This document shows positions 50,096 through 59,432 of a DNA stretch of 64,000 nucleotides, piece by piece. A program made the translations under genes and the position numbers. The DNA is taken from the NCBI RefSeq assembly GCF_036116635.1, contig NZ_CP107995.1, positions 8,742,001 through 8,806,000 on the forward strand. Direction: 5' to 3'. Source of the DNA: Amycolatopsis sp. NBC_00345. GTDB lineage: Bacteria > Actinomycetota > Actinomycetes > Mycobacteriales > Pseudonocardiaceae. Under the pieces are notes generated by a model. That model ran no database searches, was not told the DNA's origin, and was given only the letters and a program-made list of their open reading frames with translations. The stretch's first letter is position 1; every line of letters begins with the position of its first letter.

Positions 50096-50964
50096 TCTCG
50101 GCCCTCCTCGCGCAGGCCCCCGCCGCGGCCGACGGTTCGGTCTCGGTCGGCGAGGCCATCGCGTTCTGGATCCTCGGCCCGGTCTGCCTGCTCGGCGCGC
50201 TGGGCATGATCTTCTCCCGCAACGCCGTGCACTCGGCGTTGTGGCTGGTGCTCACCATGCTGAGCCTCGGCGCGCTCTACATGACGCAGTCCGCGCCGTT
50301 CCTCGGGTTCACGCAGATCATCGTCTACACCGGCGCGATCATGATGCTGTTCCTGTTCGTGCTGATGCTGGTCGGCCGCGAGAGCTCCGACTCGGTCGTC
50401 GAGGTGCTGCGCGGACAGCGGCTCGCCGCGACACTGCTGGGCATCGGGCTCGCCGCGCTGATCGCGGCCGGCCTGTTCCGCGCGCTGGTGAACGTGACCC
50501 CGGCCGCGCCACTCGACCCGTACACCCCCGCCGGCGGCGCCGCGGGCGGGCTCGGCCGGCTCATCTTCACGAAGTACCTGTTCCCGTTCGAGCTGACCTC
50601 GGCGTTGCTGATCACCGCCGCGCTCGGCGCGATGGTGCTCGCGTTCACCGACCGGCATGCCAAGGGCGGCAAGCTTTCCCAGCGCGAGCTGGTGGTGCTG
50701 CGCTTCCGCGGCGAGCACGACCGCCCGTCGCCGCTGCCCGGCCCGGGTGTGTTCGCCACGGCCAACTCGGTGGCCACCCCGGCGCTGCTGCCGGACGGCT
50801 CGATCGCGCCGGAGTCGCTCTCGGCGATCATCGAGTCCACCTCGGCCGTGCAGCTCCTGCGCGACCGCAAGCTCGTCGCCGACGAGGGCCCGAAGCCGGA
50901 CGCGCACGCGCTGGTCGGCGCCGAGCCCGAAGCCGGTGCGGAAGAGGAAGGGGAAGGCAAGTGA
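50092..50964 (+). CDS. nuoJ: NADH-quinone oxidoreductase subunit J
   Basis: NuoJ is a proton-channel-associated membrane subunit. Five helices are visible in the first 185 residues (for example AIAFWILGPVCLLGALGMIF, QIIVYTGAIMMLFLFVLML). A hydrophilic C-terminal tail of about 90 residues follows, as in other actinobacterial NuoJ proteins. Length is 290. The ATG overlaps nuoI and the stop overlaps nuoK. Confidence 0.95.
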   Translation: MISALLAQAPAAADGSVSVGEAIAFWILGPVCLLGALGMIFSRNAVHSALWLVLTMLSLGALYMTQSAPFLGFTQIIVYTGAIMMLFLFVLMLVGRESSDSVVEVLRGQRLAATLLGIGLAALIAAGLFRALVNVTPAAPLDPYTPAGGAAGGLGRLIFTKYLFPFELTSALLITAALGAMVLAFTDRHAKGGKLSQRELVVLRFRGEHDRPSPLPGPGVFATANSVATPALLPDGSIAPESLSAIIESTSAVQLLRDRKLVADEGPKPDAHALVGAEPEAGAEEEGEGK

Positions 50965-51260
50965 CCCCGACCTACTACCTGCTGCTGTCGGCGTTGCTGT
51001 TCGCCATCGGCGCCGTGGGCGTCCTGGTCCGCCGGAACGCGATCGTGGTGTTCATGTGCATCGAGCTGATGCTGAACTCGGTGAACCTCACCCTGGTCAC
51101 GTTCGCCCGCATCAACGGCGGGCTCGACGGCCAGGTGATGGCGTTCTTCGTGATGGTCGTGGCCGCCGCCGAAGTCGTGGTGGGCCTGGCGATCATCATG
51201 TCGATCTTCCGCACCCGGCGCTCGGCCTCGGTCGACGACACCAACCTGCTGAAGTACTGA
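50961..51260 (+). CDS. nuoK: NADH-quinone oxidoreductase subunit K
   Basis: The 99-residue NuoK has three helices and the conserved membrane glutamates in FMCIELMLNSVNLTLV and VVAAAEVVVGLAIIMSI, which take part in proton transfer. GTG at 50961 overlaps the nuoJ stop. It is 10 nt before nuoL. Confidence 0.97.
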   Translation: MTPTYYLLLSALLFAIGAVGVLVRRNAIVVFMCIELMLNSVNLTLVTFARINGGLDGQVMAFFVMVVAAAEVVVGLAIIMSIFRTRRSASVDDTNLLKY

Positions 51261-51270
51261 GAGGGCGAGT

Positions 51271-53178
51271 GTGACCGCATCATCGTGGCTGCTGGTGGCC
51301 CTGCCGGCCCTCGGCGCTCTGATCCTGCTGCTGGCCGGGAAGCGTTCGAAGGCGTGGGGGCACCTGCTCGGCACCGCCATCATCGTCGCCGCCTTCGTCT
51401 ACGGCCTGATCCTGTTCTTCGGCTTCGACGGCAAATCCACTGTGGACACCAAGCTGTTCTCGTGGATCCCGGTCGGGCAGCTCCAGGTGGACTTCGGGCT
51501 GCGCATCGACGCGCTGTCGCTGACGTTCGTGCTGCTGATCACCGGCGTCGGCATGCTGATCCACTTCTACTCGATCGGCTACATGGCCGACGACGAGGGC
51601 AGGCACCGCTTCTTCGCGTACCTGAACCTCTTCATCGCCTCGATGCTGGTCCTGGTGCTGGGGAACAGCTTCGTGACGCTATACCTCGGCTGGGAGGGTG
51701 TGGGCCTCGCGTCGTACCTGCTCATCGGCTGGTACCAGGACCGCCCGTCCGCGGCCACCGCGGCGAAGAAGGCGTTCCTGATGAACCGCGTCGGTGACAT
51801 CGGGCTGGCACTGGCGATCTTCCTGATGTTCAAGTACGTCGGGTCCACCGGCTACGCGCAGGTCTTCGACGGCGTCGCGAGCGGCAAGATCCCGTCCGGG
51901 GCGATCACCGCGATCGCGATCCTGCTGCTGCTGGGGGCCTGCGGTAAGTCCGGCCAGTTCCCGCTGCAGTCGTGGCTGCCGGACGCGATGGAGGGCCCGA
52001 CCCCGGTGTCGGCCCTGATCCACGCGGCGACGATGGTCACCGCCGGCGTCTACCTGGTGGCCCGCTCCAACGTCATCTTCAGCCAGACGCCGGACGGCCG
52101 CCTGGTCGTGACGCTGGTCGGGGCGGTGACCCTGCTGCTCGGGTGCATCGTCGGCTGTGCCTACGACGACATCAAGAAAGTGCTCGCGTACTCCACGGTC
52201 AGCCAGATCGGCTACATGATGCTGGCCGTGGGCCTCGGCCCCGGCATCTACGCGCTGGGCATCATGCACCTGGTCGCGCACGGCTTCTTCAAGGCCGGGC
52301 TCTTCCTCGGGGCCGGCTCGGTCATGCACGGCATGAACGACGAGGTCGACATGCGCAAGTTCGGCGGCCTGGCCAAGAAGATGCCGATCACCTTCGTCAC
52401 CTTCGGCCTCGGCTACCTCGCGCTGATCGGCTTCCCGTTCCTCTCGGGCTACTACACCAAGGACGCGATCATCGAGGCGGCGTTCGGCCAGGAGGCCTGG
52501 CGCGGCTGGGTGTTCGGGCTCGCGACGATCATCGGCGCCGGGCTCACCGCGTTCTACATGACGCGCCTGATGATGATGACGTTCTTCGGCAAGCCCCGCT
52601 GGAAGACGATCAAGAGCACCGACGGGCGCGACTTCCACCCGCACGAGTCCAAGCCGATCATGTGGGTCCCGATGGTGATCCTGGCGATCGGCTCGGTCGG
52701 CGCGGGCGCGTTCTTCGCGATCGGCAACCGGTTCACCAACTGGCTGTCTCCGACCGTCGGCGAGTTCCACGAAGCGGAGCACGCGCCGATCCCGGCGTCG
52801 CTGATCCCGTGGCTGACGATCGCGCTGGCCCTGATCGGCGCCGTGATCGCGATCCTGGTCTTCCGGCCCAGCGCGGACATCCCGGTCGAACGCCCCGAGC
52901 GCGTCTCGTGGCCCGTCCGGGCGGCGCGCAAGGACCTGTACGGCAACGCCATCAACGAGACGCTGGTCGCCCGCCCGGGCACCTGGCTCGCGCGGGCGCT
53001 GGTGTACGTCGACAACCGGGGGGTGGACGGGGCGGTCAACGGCCTCGCCGCGGCCCTCGGCGGCGGGTCCGGGCGGCTGCGGCGCATGCAGACCGGGTTC
53101 GTCCGGTCGTACGCGCTGTCCATGCTCGGCGGCACGTTCCTGCTTCTCGCGGCCCTTCTGCTGGTGAGGTTCTCCTGA
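51271..53178 (+). CDS. nuoL: NADH-quinone oxidoreductase subunit L
   Basis: NuoL is the distal antiporter-like proton-pumping subunit with the lateral helix. The 635-residue protein has about 16 hydrophobic helices and the conserved YLGWEGVGLASYLLIGWY, PLQSWLPDAMEGPTPVSALI and LAYSTVSQIGYMMLAVGLG segments. GTG at 51271 follows GAGAGGGCGA. It is 1 nt before nuoM. Confidence 0.97.
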   Translation: MTASSWLLVALPALGALILLLAGKRSKAWGHLLGTAIIVAAFVYGLILFFGFDGKSTVDTKLFSWIPVGQLQVDFGLRIDALSLTFVLLITGVGMLIHFYSIGYMADDEGRHRFFAYLNLFIASMLVLVLGNSFVTLYLGWEGVGLASYLLIGWYQDRPSAATAAKKAFLMNRVGDIGLALAIFLMFKYVGSTGYAQVFDGVASGKIPSGAITAIAILLLLGACGKSGQFPLQSWLPDAMEGPTPVSALIHAATMVTAGVYLVARSNVIFSQTPDGRLVVTLVGAVTLLLGCIVGCAYDDIKKVLAYSTVSQIGYMMLAVGLGPGIYALGIMHLVAHGFFKAGLFLGAGSVMHGMNDEVDMRKFGGLAKKMPITFVTFGLGYLALIGFPFLSGYYTKDAIIEAAFGQEAWRGWVFGLATIIGAGLTAFYMTRLMMMTFFGKPRWKTIKSTDGRDFHPHESKPIMWVPMVILAIGSVGAGAFFAIGNRFTNWLSPTVGEFHEAEHAPIPASLIPWLTIALALIGAVIAILVFRPSADIPVERPERVSWPVRAARKDLYGNAINETLVARPGTWLARALVYVDNRGVDGAVNGLAAALGGGSGRLRRMQTGFVRSYALSMLGGTFLLLAALLLVRFS

Positions 53179-53179
53179 C

Positions 53180-54769
53180 ATGACTTGGCTTCTGGCGCTC
53201 ATCCTGCTGCCGCTGGCCGGCTCGCTGGTGCTGGCGTTCCTGAAGGGGAACGACCGCGCCGCGATGGCGACCGCGCTGGTCGTGTCCATTGTGGAGTTCT
53301 TGCTGATCATCCCGTTCTGGGCGAGCTACTCGCCCTCGGGGGACCGGATCCAGCAGGCGACCACGATGGACTGGATCCCCAGCTTCGGCATCCACATCTC
53401 GTTCGGCACCGACGGCATCTCGCTGATCATGATCGCGGTGATCGCCCTGCTGGTGCCGATCGTGGTCGGCGGCCTCGGGCTCACCGACAAGCTCCCGGCC
53501 GGCCGCAGCGCCGGCGGGTTCCTGTCGCTGATCCTGCTGCAGGAGGCCATCACCATCGGCGTCTTCGCGGCGACCGACGTGTTCCTGTTCTACGTGCTGT
53601 TCGAGATCATGCTGATCCCGATGTACTTCCTGATCGGCGGCTACGGCGGCGCGAACCGGCAGTACGCGGCGGTGAAGTTCTTCCTGTACTCGTTCCTCGG
53701 CGGCCTGATCATGCTGGCCTCGGCGATCGGCGCGTACTCGCTCGCGTCGGACAAGCTGGGCAAGGGCACGTTCGACTGGGCCACCCTGGTCACCGTGGTG
53801 CGGGACGCGCCGACCGGCACGCAGGTCTGGCTGTTCCTCGGCTTCTTCCTCGCGTTCGCGATCAAGGCGCCGCTGGTGCCGTTCCACACCTGGCTCCCGG
53901 ACGCGGCGGGGCAGGCGCCGATCGGCGTCGCCGTGCTGCTGGTGGGTGTGCTGGACAAGGTCGGCACGTTCGGCTTCCTGCGCTACCTGCTGCCGATGTT
54001 CCCCGCGGCGAGCAAAACGCTGGCGCCGCTGGTGCTGGTCCTCTCGGTGATCGGCGTGGTCTACGGCTCGATCCTCGCCGCCGGGCAGTCGGACATGAAG
54101 CGGTTCCTCGCCTACGTCTCGATCGCCCACTTCGGCTTCATCGCGCTGGGCATCTTCACCTTCAACGAGCAGGCGATGGTCGGCTCGGTGTCGTACATGC
54201 TCAACCACAGCCTCTCCACCGGCATGCTGATCGTGGTGGTCGGCCTGATCGTGCGGCGCGGCGGCTCCACCCGGATCTCGGACTACGGCGGGATGGCGAA
54301 GCTGACCCCGCTGCTCGGCGGGATGCTGCTGATCGCCGGCCTCTCCGCGCTGTCGCTGCCGGGCACCAACTCGTTCGTGAGCGAGTTCCTGGTGCTGCTG
54401 GGGTCCTTTGTGGACCACCCGGTGTACACGATCATCGCGACGGTGGGCATGGTGCTGGCCGCGGCCTACGTGCTCTGGCTCTACCAGCGGATCATGCAGG
54501 GCCCGGTGCGCGGCGACGCGTTGCTGTCGCCGGCCCCGGCGGGGTCTTCCAGCTCGGCCGGCGTGGAGTCGGGCGGCGCTGTCGCCACGGCGGTCGAGCC
54601 GGAGCTGGGTGCCAAGAAGGCCATCAAGGACCTCGGGGCGCGGGAGATCGCGATCCTCGCCCCGCTGGTCATCCTGATCATCGCGCTGGGCTTCTACCCC
54701 AAGCCGGTGCTCGACACGATCACCCCGTCGGTGCAGGCGACGCTGTCTGCCGTGCAGGGAGGCAAGTAA
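53180..54769 (+). CDS. nuoM: NADH-quinone oxidoreductase subunit M
   Basis: NuoM is the second antiporter-like proton pump. The 529-residue protein has about 14 helices, the conserved glutamate in FYVLFEIMLIPMYFLIGGYG, PFHTWLPDAAGQAPIGVAVL and LAYVSIAHFGFIALGIF. A hydrophilic loop (about residues 447-480) precedes the last helix. ATG at 53180. Confidence 0.97.
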   Translation: MTWLLALILLPLAGSLVLAFLKGNDRAAMATALVVSIVEFLLIIPFWASYSPSGDRIQQATTMDWIPSFGIHISFGTDGISLIMIAVIALLVPIVVGGLGLTDKLPAGRSAGGFLSLILLQEAITIGVFAATDVFLFYVLFEIMLIPMYFLIGGYGGANRQYAAVKFFLYSFLGGLIMLASAIGAYSLASDKLGKGTFDWATLVTVVRDAPTGTQVWLFLGFFLAFAIKAPLVPFHTWLPDAAGQAPIGVAVLLVGVLDKVGTFGFLRYLLPMFPAASKTLAPLVLVLSVIGVVYGSILAAGQSDMKRFLAYVSIAHFGFIALGIFTFNEQAMVGSVSYMLNHSLSTGMLIVVVGLIVRRGGSTRISDYGGMAKLTPLLGGMLLIAGLSALSLPGTNSFVSEFLVLLGSFVDHPVYTIIATVGMVLAAAYVLWLYQRIMQGPVRGDALLSPAPAGSSSSAGVESGGAVATAVEPELGAKKAIKDLGAREIAILAPLVILIIALGFYPKPVLDTITPSVQATLSAVQGGK

Positions 54770-54772
54770 ACC

Positions 54773-56347
54773 GTGCTCGACATGTTCCTGGCGCAAGCGC
54801 CTGAGCCGTTGCAGACGCCTTCGATCGACTACGCGGCCGTGCTGCCGATGCTGATCGTCTTAGGCGTGGCCTGCGTGGGCGTGCTGGTGGAGGCGTTCGC
54901 GCCGAAGGCGGTCCGGTGGGGGATCCAGGTGACGATCTCCGTCATCGCGATCCTCGCGGCCGGGGTCTCGCTGATCCTGTACGTCACCGGAAGCTCGACG
55001 AAGGCGGGCCTGACGACGTTCGCCGGCGCCATCTCGGTGGACCGGCCGTCGCTGTTCCTCTGGGGCACGCTGCTGCTGCTCTCGCTCGGCGCGGTGTTCC
55101 TGATCGCGGACCGGAGGGTGGAGCCGGGCGGCGCGTTCGTCGCGCAGGCGGCGATCAGCCCCGGCACCGTGCAGGACCGCGCGCAGGCGGGCGCCACCAC
55201 GGCGTCGCAGACCGAGGTGTTCCCGCTGACGCTGTTCGCCCTCGGCGGCATGATGGCGTTCTGCGCGGCCAACGACCTGCTGACCATGTTCATCGCCCTC
55301 GAGGTGCTGAGCCTGCCGCTGTACCTGATGTGCGGCCTGGCCCGGCGGCGCCGGCTGATCTCGCAGGAGTCGGCGGTCAAGTACTTCCTGCTCGGCGCGT
55401 TCTCCTCGGCGTTTTTCCTCTACGGCCTCGCGCTGCTGTACGGCTACGCGAACTCCGTGAAGCTCGCCGACATCGCCAACGCCGCGGCCGGCTCGGACCG
55501 CTCGGACACGCTGCTGTTCGCCGGCCTCGGCCTGCTGGTGGTGGGCCTGCTGTTCAAGGGCTCGGTCGGCCCGTTCCACACCTGGACGCCGGACGTCTAC
55601 CAGGGCGCCCCGACGCCGGTCACGGCGTTCATGGCGGCCTGCACGAAGGTGGCCGCGTTCGGCGGGATCCTGCGGGTGCTGTCGGTCGCGTTCTCCTCGA
55701 CCAGCTGGGAATGGCGCGGCGTGCTGTGGGCCGTGGCGATCATCTCGATGCTGATCGGCGCGATCCTCGGCCTGACCCAGACCGACGTGAAGCGCATGAT
55801 CGCGTACTCCTCGATCGCGCACGCGGGCTTCCTGCTCGTCGGCGCCATCGCGATGACCGAGAACGGCCTCTCCAGCACCCTGTTCTACCTGCTGGCGTAC
55901 GGCTTCACGACGCTCGCGGCGTTCGGCGTGATCAGCCTGGTCCGCGACGGCAGCGGGGAGGCCACGCACCTGTCCGCGTGGGCGGGCCTCGCCAAACGCT
56001 CGCCGTTGCTGGCGGGGGTGTTCACGTTCCTGTTGCTGGCGCTGGCGGGCATCCCGTTGACCAGTGGGTTCGTCGGCAAGTTCGTGGTCTTCTCGGCCGC
56101 GCTGTCGGACGGCATGGCCCCGCTGGTGGTGGTGGCACTGGTGTTCAGCGCGGTGGCCGCGTTCTTCTACCTGCGCGTGATCGTGCTGATGTACTTCTCG
56201 GAGCCGGCTACGGACGGGCCCACGGTTACGGTCCCTGGTGGGTTTACCACGGCGGCCATCACGCTGGGTGTGGTGGTGACGCTGGTGCTCGGGGTGGTTC
56301 CGTCGTTCGCGCTGAACTGGGCTTCTTCGGGCGGGTTTGCTTCTTAG
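54773..56347 (+). CDS. nuoN: NADH-quinone oxidoreductase subunit N
   Basis: NuoN is the third antiporter-like subunit and the last gene of the operon. The 524-residue protein has about 14 helices, LTMFIALEVLSLPLYLMCGL with the conserved glutamate, GPFHTWTPDVYQGAPTPVTA and MIAYSSIAHAGFLLVGAIA. GTG at 54773 is 3 nt after nuoM. A strong hairpin follows 7 nt later. Confidence 0.97.
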   Translation: MLDMFLAQAPEPLQTPSIDYAAVLPMLIVLGVACVGVLVEAFAPKAVRWGIQVTISVIAILAAGVSLILYVTGSSTKAGLTTFAGAISVDRPSLFLWGTLLLLSLGAVFLIADRRVEPGGAFVAQAAISPGTVQDRAQAGATTASQTEVFPLTLFALGGMMAFCAANDLLTMFIALEVLSLPLYLMCGLARRRRLISQESAVKYFLLGAFSSAFFLYGLALLYGYANSVKLADIANAAAGSDRSDTLLFAGLGLLVVGLLFKGSVGPFHTWTPDVYQGAPTPVTAFMAACTKVAAFGGILRVLSVAFSSTSWEWRGVLWAVAIISMLIGAILGLTQTDVKRMIAYSSIAHAGFLLVGAIAMTENGLSSTLFYLLAYGFTTLAAFGVISLVRDGSGEATHLSAWAGLAKRSPLLAGVFTFLLLALAGIPLTSGFVGKFVVFSAALSDGMAPLVVVALVFSAVAAFFYLRVIVLMYFSEPATDGPTVTVPGGFTTAAITLGVVVTLVLGVVPSFALNWASSGGFAS

Positions 56348-56354
56348 TTCTTTG

Positions 56355-56392
56355 CATGAAGGCCGCCACGAAGGTTCGTGGCGGCCTTCATG
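56355..56392 (+). terminator. Hairpin terminator after nuoN
   Basis: Perfectly complementary 18-nt arms CATGAAGGCCGCCACGAA (56355-56372) and TTCGTGGCGGCCTTCATG (56375-56392) flank GG. It separates the nuo operon from the lower-GC cassette. Confidence 0.8.
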
Positions 56393-56429
56393 TGCATGAG
56401 GGTTACGTCTGCCGAGTTGAAACTGCCTC

Positions 56430-56435
56430 TAGACT
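56430..56435 (+). promoter_or_regulatory. Putative -10 of the leaderless ATPase-HNH cassette
   Basis: TAGACT is 6 nt upstream of the ATG at 56442 and no ribosome binding site is visible. Confidence 0.5.
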
Positions 56436-56441
56436 GACCTC

Positions 56442-57605
56442 ATGTACCTCGAGCGAGTACGCCTGACCGACATCCGTGGGTTCCACGGCGCGCGGGTGGT
56501 CGACCTGGAGTTGACCGCTCCCGGTTGGACTGTGCTGGCGGGGCGTAATGGATCAGGTAAGAGCACGCTGCTCAAAGCTATGGCGCTGGCTGTTGTCGGT
56601 GATGGGGCGAGAACCCACGATCGGACCCTCAGTTGGATTTCCGTCGGGTCCGCAACTGCGGAGATCGAAGGGTTTATCTCGAACGGCCTTAGGACGAAAT
56701 TTTATTTCGAACGGGAAGAAAATGTAGACTTCAGTTCCCCTTCAGGGCGATCACATGACCGAAATGGGCTGTTCTGTATCGGTTACGGTCCGTTCCGCAG
56801 GCTTAATGGTGGTCGCTCCTCTGAGGTTGGCGAAGTGGAGAGCCTCTTCAGCGAAGAGGCCGCGCTGGTCGAGGGGGTTCAATGGCTGGTGTATCAGCAT
56901 CTTCGTGCTCTCGAGGGCCGGAAAGGCGCGCGCAGCTTGAGGGACGCCACTCTTCGTCTTCTGGACGACGGTCTGCTGCCGGACGATTTCCGGGTTAAAG
57001 ACGTCGATTCCGATGGTCTTTGGGTGGAGCGAGACGGAGGCCGATACGCACTGGAGGAAATGAGCGACGGGTATCGTGCTGTCACTGCTCTGGTCCTCGA
57101 TATTATCAGGCGTCTCGACGAAGCTGGGATGGGTGCCGAGGATCCGGGAATTGTTCTTATCGACGAAGTTGATGCGCATTTGCATGTTTCGTGGCAGAAA
57201 CGGATCGGGCCGTGGCTGAAGGAGCATTTTCCGCGAATCCAGTTCGTGGTTAGTACGCACAGTCCGTATGTGTGTCAGGCGGCCGATCCTGGTGGTTTGA
57301 TCCGCCTGCCGGCGCCTGACGAACCGGCGCCGCCGCGGGTGGTGTCGGACGAGTTGTACCAGCGAGTGGTCTATGGTACCGGCGATGACGCAGTGCTGTC
57401 TGATCTTTTCGGCTTGGATAGCCCGTATTCGCCTCTTGCGGTGGAGTTGCGAGAGCGCTTGGCTGAACTGGAAATGCGTGTCGCTGGTGGTCTGGCTGAC
57501 GTCGATGAGGTACGTCAATGGGAAAAATTGCGTAATCGTTTGAGTACATCGGCGTCGAGTCGCGTTGACGATGTCGCGCGGGAACTGGGTCTCGGCGAGC
57601 GATGA
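56442..57605 (+). CDS. AAA/ABC-type ATPase of a Septu-like defence pair (PtuA-like)
   Basis: The 387-residue protein is a RecF/OLD-type ATPase: Walker A GRNGSGKS (34-41), a Q-loop-like IGYGPFRR (113-120), signature-like EEMSDGYR (205-212), Walker B IVLIDEVDAHLH (237-248) and switch STHSPYV (271-277). It lacks a Toprim nuclease domain, so it is not an OLD nuclease itself. It overlaps the HNH gene by 4 nt (ATGA). In Septu systems PtuA is such an ATPase and PtuB an HNH nuclease, so ATP-gated DNA cleavage against phage is the best guess. Base composition is clearly lower than that of its neighbours (56701-56760 has 27 G+C in 60), suggesting transfer. Confidence 0.85.
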   Translation: MYLERVRLTDIRGFHGARVVDLELTAPGWTVLAGRNGSGKSTLLKAMALAVVGDGARTHDRTLSWISVGSATAEIEGFISNGLRTKFYFEREENVDFSSPSGRSHDRNGLFCIGYGPFRRLNGGRSSEVGEVESLFSEEAALVEGVQWLVYQHLRALEGRKGARSLRDATLRLLDDGLLPDDFRVKDVDSDGLWVERDGGRYALEEMSDGYRAVTALVLDIIRRLDEAGMGAEDPGIVLIDEVDAHLHVSWQKRIGPWLKEHFPRIQFVVSTHSPYVCQAADPGGLIRLPAPDEPAPPRVVSDELYQRVVYGTGDDAVLSDLFGLDSPYSPLAVELRERLAELEMRVAGGLADVDEVRQWEKLRNRLSTSASSRVDDVARELGLGER

Positions 57606-58315
57606 TCGCACTGCAGCGAGCGTCCTTGCCGCCCGCCGTTGTCACGGAGCTGACCAGGCTTACATCACGAATCCCGCACGGTGACAGTGACACTGCTCGC
57701 AAGCTGTGGAGGTCTTCGCGTGACACGCGAAGATTCATTCGCGACCGGCTGGGCCTGATGGCTGCGGGCCGCGGGTACTGCATGTACTGCGGCGACGGCC
57801 TCGGTACCTCGGTGGATCACTTCGAACCCATAGCCCGAAATCCGCGACGAGCGTTCGACTGGCTGAACCATCTTCTGGCCTGTGAATTCTGTAACAGCCA
57901 TTTCAAGCGTGATCGGTTCCCGCTCGACGCTGACGGCCATCCGCTGCTGATCGATCCGACTGCGGAGGATCCCCTTGACCACCTGTTCCTGGTCATCTCC
58001 CTCGGCACCTATCTGCCCCAGACTGAAAAGGGTCGTACTACGATCGCAGTATGTGGCCTGAACAGGCCTTTGCTGGAACGTGGTCGCGCCGCCGCGGTGG
58101 ATCAGGTCGCGGCATTGATCTTTCGTTGGCGCACGGGTGTGCCGGAGACTCGTGATCGCGCAGTGTGGACGCTGCGTGACCAGCCGCATGCCGACGTTTT
58201 GCAGGCGATGCTGCGCCAGGCGTCGATGCCCGGTGCTTCGCGCGTCTTTGGTGACAATGAGCTGCTGGATCTGCTTCGTGACGAAGAACTTCGGCGCGCA
58301 CTCGCGACGTGGTGA
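57602..58315 (+). CDS. HNH endonuclease of a Septu-like defence pair (PtuB-like)
   Basis: The 237-residue protein has an HNH nuclease core with paired zinc knuckles: CMYCGD (Cys60, Cys63), the catalytic SVDHFEPIA (Asp72-His73), WLNHLLACEFCNSHFKRDRF (Asn89, His90, Cys94, Cys97, Asn98). Short flanking regions before (helical, basic) and after (about 120 residues, helical) are of unknown role. The VDHF and CxxCN-K spacing is like PtuB proteins. It should cut DNA, probably under control of the ATPase encoded upstream, to which it is translationally coupled. A hairpin overlaps its stop codon. Confidence 0.85.
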   Translation: MIALQRASLPPAVVTELTRLTSRIPHGDSDTARKLWRSSRDTRRFIRDRLGLMAAGRGYCMYCGDGLGTSVDHFEPIARNPRRAFDWLNHLLACEFCNSHFKRDRFPLDADGHPLLIDPTAEDPLDHLFLVISLGTYLPQTEKGRTTIAVCGLNRPLLERGRAAAVDQVAALIFRWRTGVPETRDRAVWTLRDQPHADVLQAMLRQASMPGASRVFGDNELLDLLRDEELRRALATW

Positions 58316-58346
58316 AGGTTCCTCGTCAGCCTGACGAGGAACCTTC
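58314..58346 (+). terminator. Hairpin terminator after the HNH gene
   Basis: Perfect 16-nt arms GAAGGTTCCTCGTCAG (58314-58329) and CTGACGAGGAACCTTC (58331-58346) flank one C. The left arm overlaps the stop codon. It also lies 3' of the convergent secreted-protein gene. Confidence 0.8.
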
Positions 58347-58368
58347 ACACACGACTGCTCTCTGGGCC

Positions 58369-59094
58369 TTACGGCGTCGGTGAGCAGGCGGTGCGGCCCA
58401 CGGTCACCGAGCCCGTGATGCCGGACGCCGGGAGGAAGTCGAAGCGCAGCATGGTGAGGCTGATGCTGCCGTCGCCGGGGAGGGTCTGGGTGTTGAAGAC
58501 CGCGTTGGCGAGCACGGTGCCGTTCGACTTGGTCAGGGGCTTGGTGTAGTTCGCGGGCATCGGCGAGGGCAGGCCCGTGATGCCGCCGAGGCCGCTGAAC
58601 GTCCAGTTCGCGTTGGTCTGCGTGTGCGTCCCGGTGCAGGTGACGGTGTACGACGTCAGCCGGACCCGCGGGCCGCCCGCGCTGACGAGGGCGGAGAGCT
58701 CGAAGTTCTTGCCGTTGGCCGTCGACGTGGTGGTGGTGAGGTCGTTGCTCGGATCCGTCACCTTGGTCTCGCAGGTGGTGGTGCCGCCGCCGAAGGTCAG
58801 GCCGCTCTTGGCGACCGGCGACGCCGTCGCGCTCGTCGGGCCTTCGACCGCGCACGGCGCGAGCGTGGGGACCGTGACTGTGGTCGAGCCCTTGGTGAAG
58901 TCGGCTTCGCCGAGGTCCGCGGTGCCCGCTTCGGTGGCCGGTGTGGCTGCCGAAGCGCCCACCGGCGCGCCCGTCGCTGCCGCACCTACCGACGCTGGGC
59001 CTGCCGCCTGAGCCGTCCCCACGCCGGCGAAGACCCCGCCGGCCACCAGCAACGCACCGACGAGCCCGGCCCGCCTGACGATGGTGTTACGCAT
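58369..59094 (-). CDS. Secreted protein of unknown function
   Basis: The 241-residue product has a signal peptide (RRAGLVGALLVAGGVFAGVG then TAQA cleavage), an Ala/Pro/Thr-rich stretch to about residue 60 and a Thr/Ser/Gly-rich beta domain with four cysteines (APCAVEG, TTTCETK, VTCTGTHTQTN, GRTACSPTP), probably two disulfides. It looks like an exported beta-sandwich or cell-surface protein. ATG at 59094 has GGAGG about 10 nt upstream. No homologue is named. It converges on the ATPase-HNH cassette. Confidence 0.72.
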   Translation of the reverse strand: MRNTIVRRAGLVGALLVAGGVFAGVGTAQAAGPASVGAAATGAPVGASAATPATEAGTADLGEADFTKGSTTVTVPTLAPCAVEGPTSATASPVAKSGLTFGGGTTTCETKVTDPSNDLTTTTSTANGKNFELSALVSAGGPRVRLTSYTVTCTGTHTQTNANWTFSGLGGITGLPSPMPANYTKPLTKSNGTVLANAVFNTQTLPGDGSISLTMLRFDFLPASGITGSVTVGRTACSPTP

Positions 59095-59432
59095 GCCTGT
59101 TCCTCCTTGCTGCCCGGGAGACCTGTCGGGAACGGCAGCTCCTCCTGAGTGAATATCCGCGCGCCCGATTCGCCCGTTGCGCCGCGCCGCGCCGATCACT
59201 CGTCTGTGCGCGGTGATCAACCCGTTCGTGGGTCCGGTGGCCGTCCGGCCTGCTTCCGCCGGCGCCGGCGGGACACGGCTGGCCGGGACGGCCCTGGCCG
59301 GTCCCGGTTGAAATCGCGGCCGATGTCATGTTCATCACCGTTTCCCCTGGACAGCGGGTAAACGGGGCGCCTGGGGTAACCACTACCCTGAAAGCGGAAA
59401 ACCCGACCGGCGCATGAGAGAGCGGAGCCGAC

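Noticed and set aside
56751..57611. Minus-strand frame of 286 codons inside the ATPase gene
   Set aside because: It is antisense to a gene with intact Walker motifs. The start is unsupported and the product is not protein-like.
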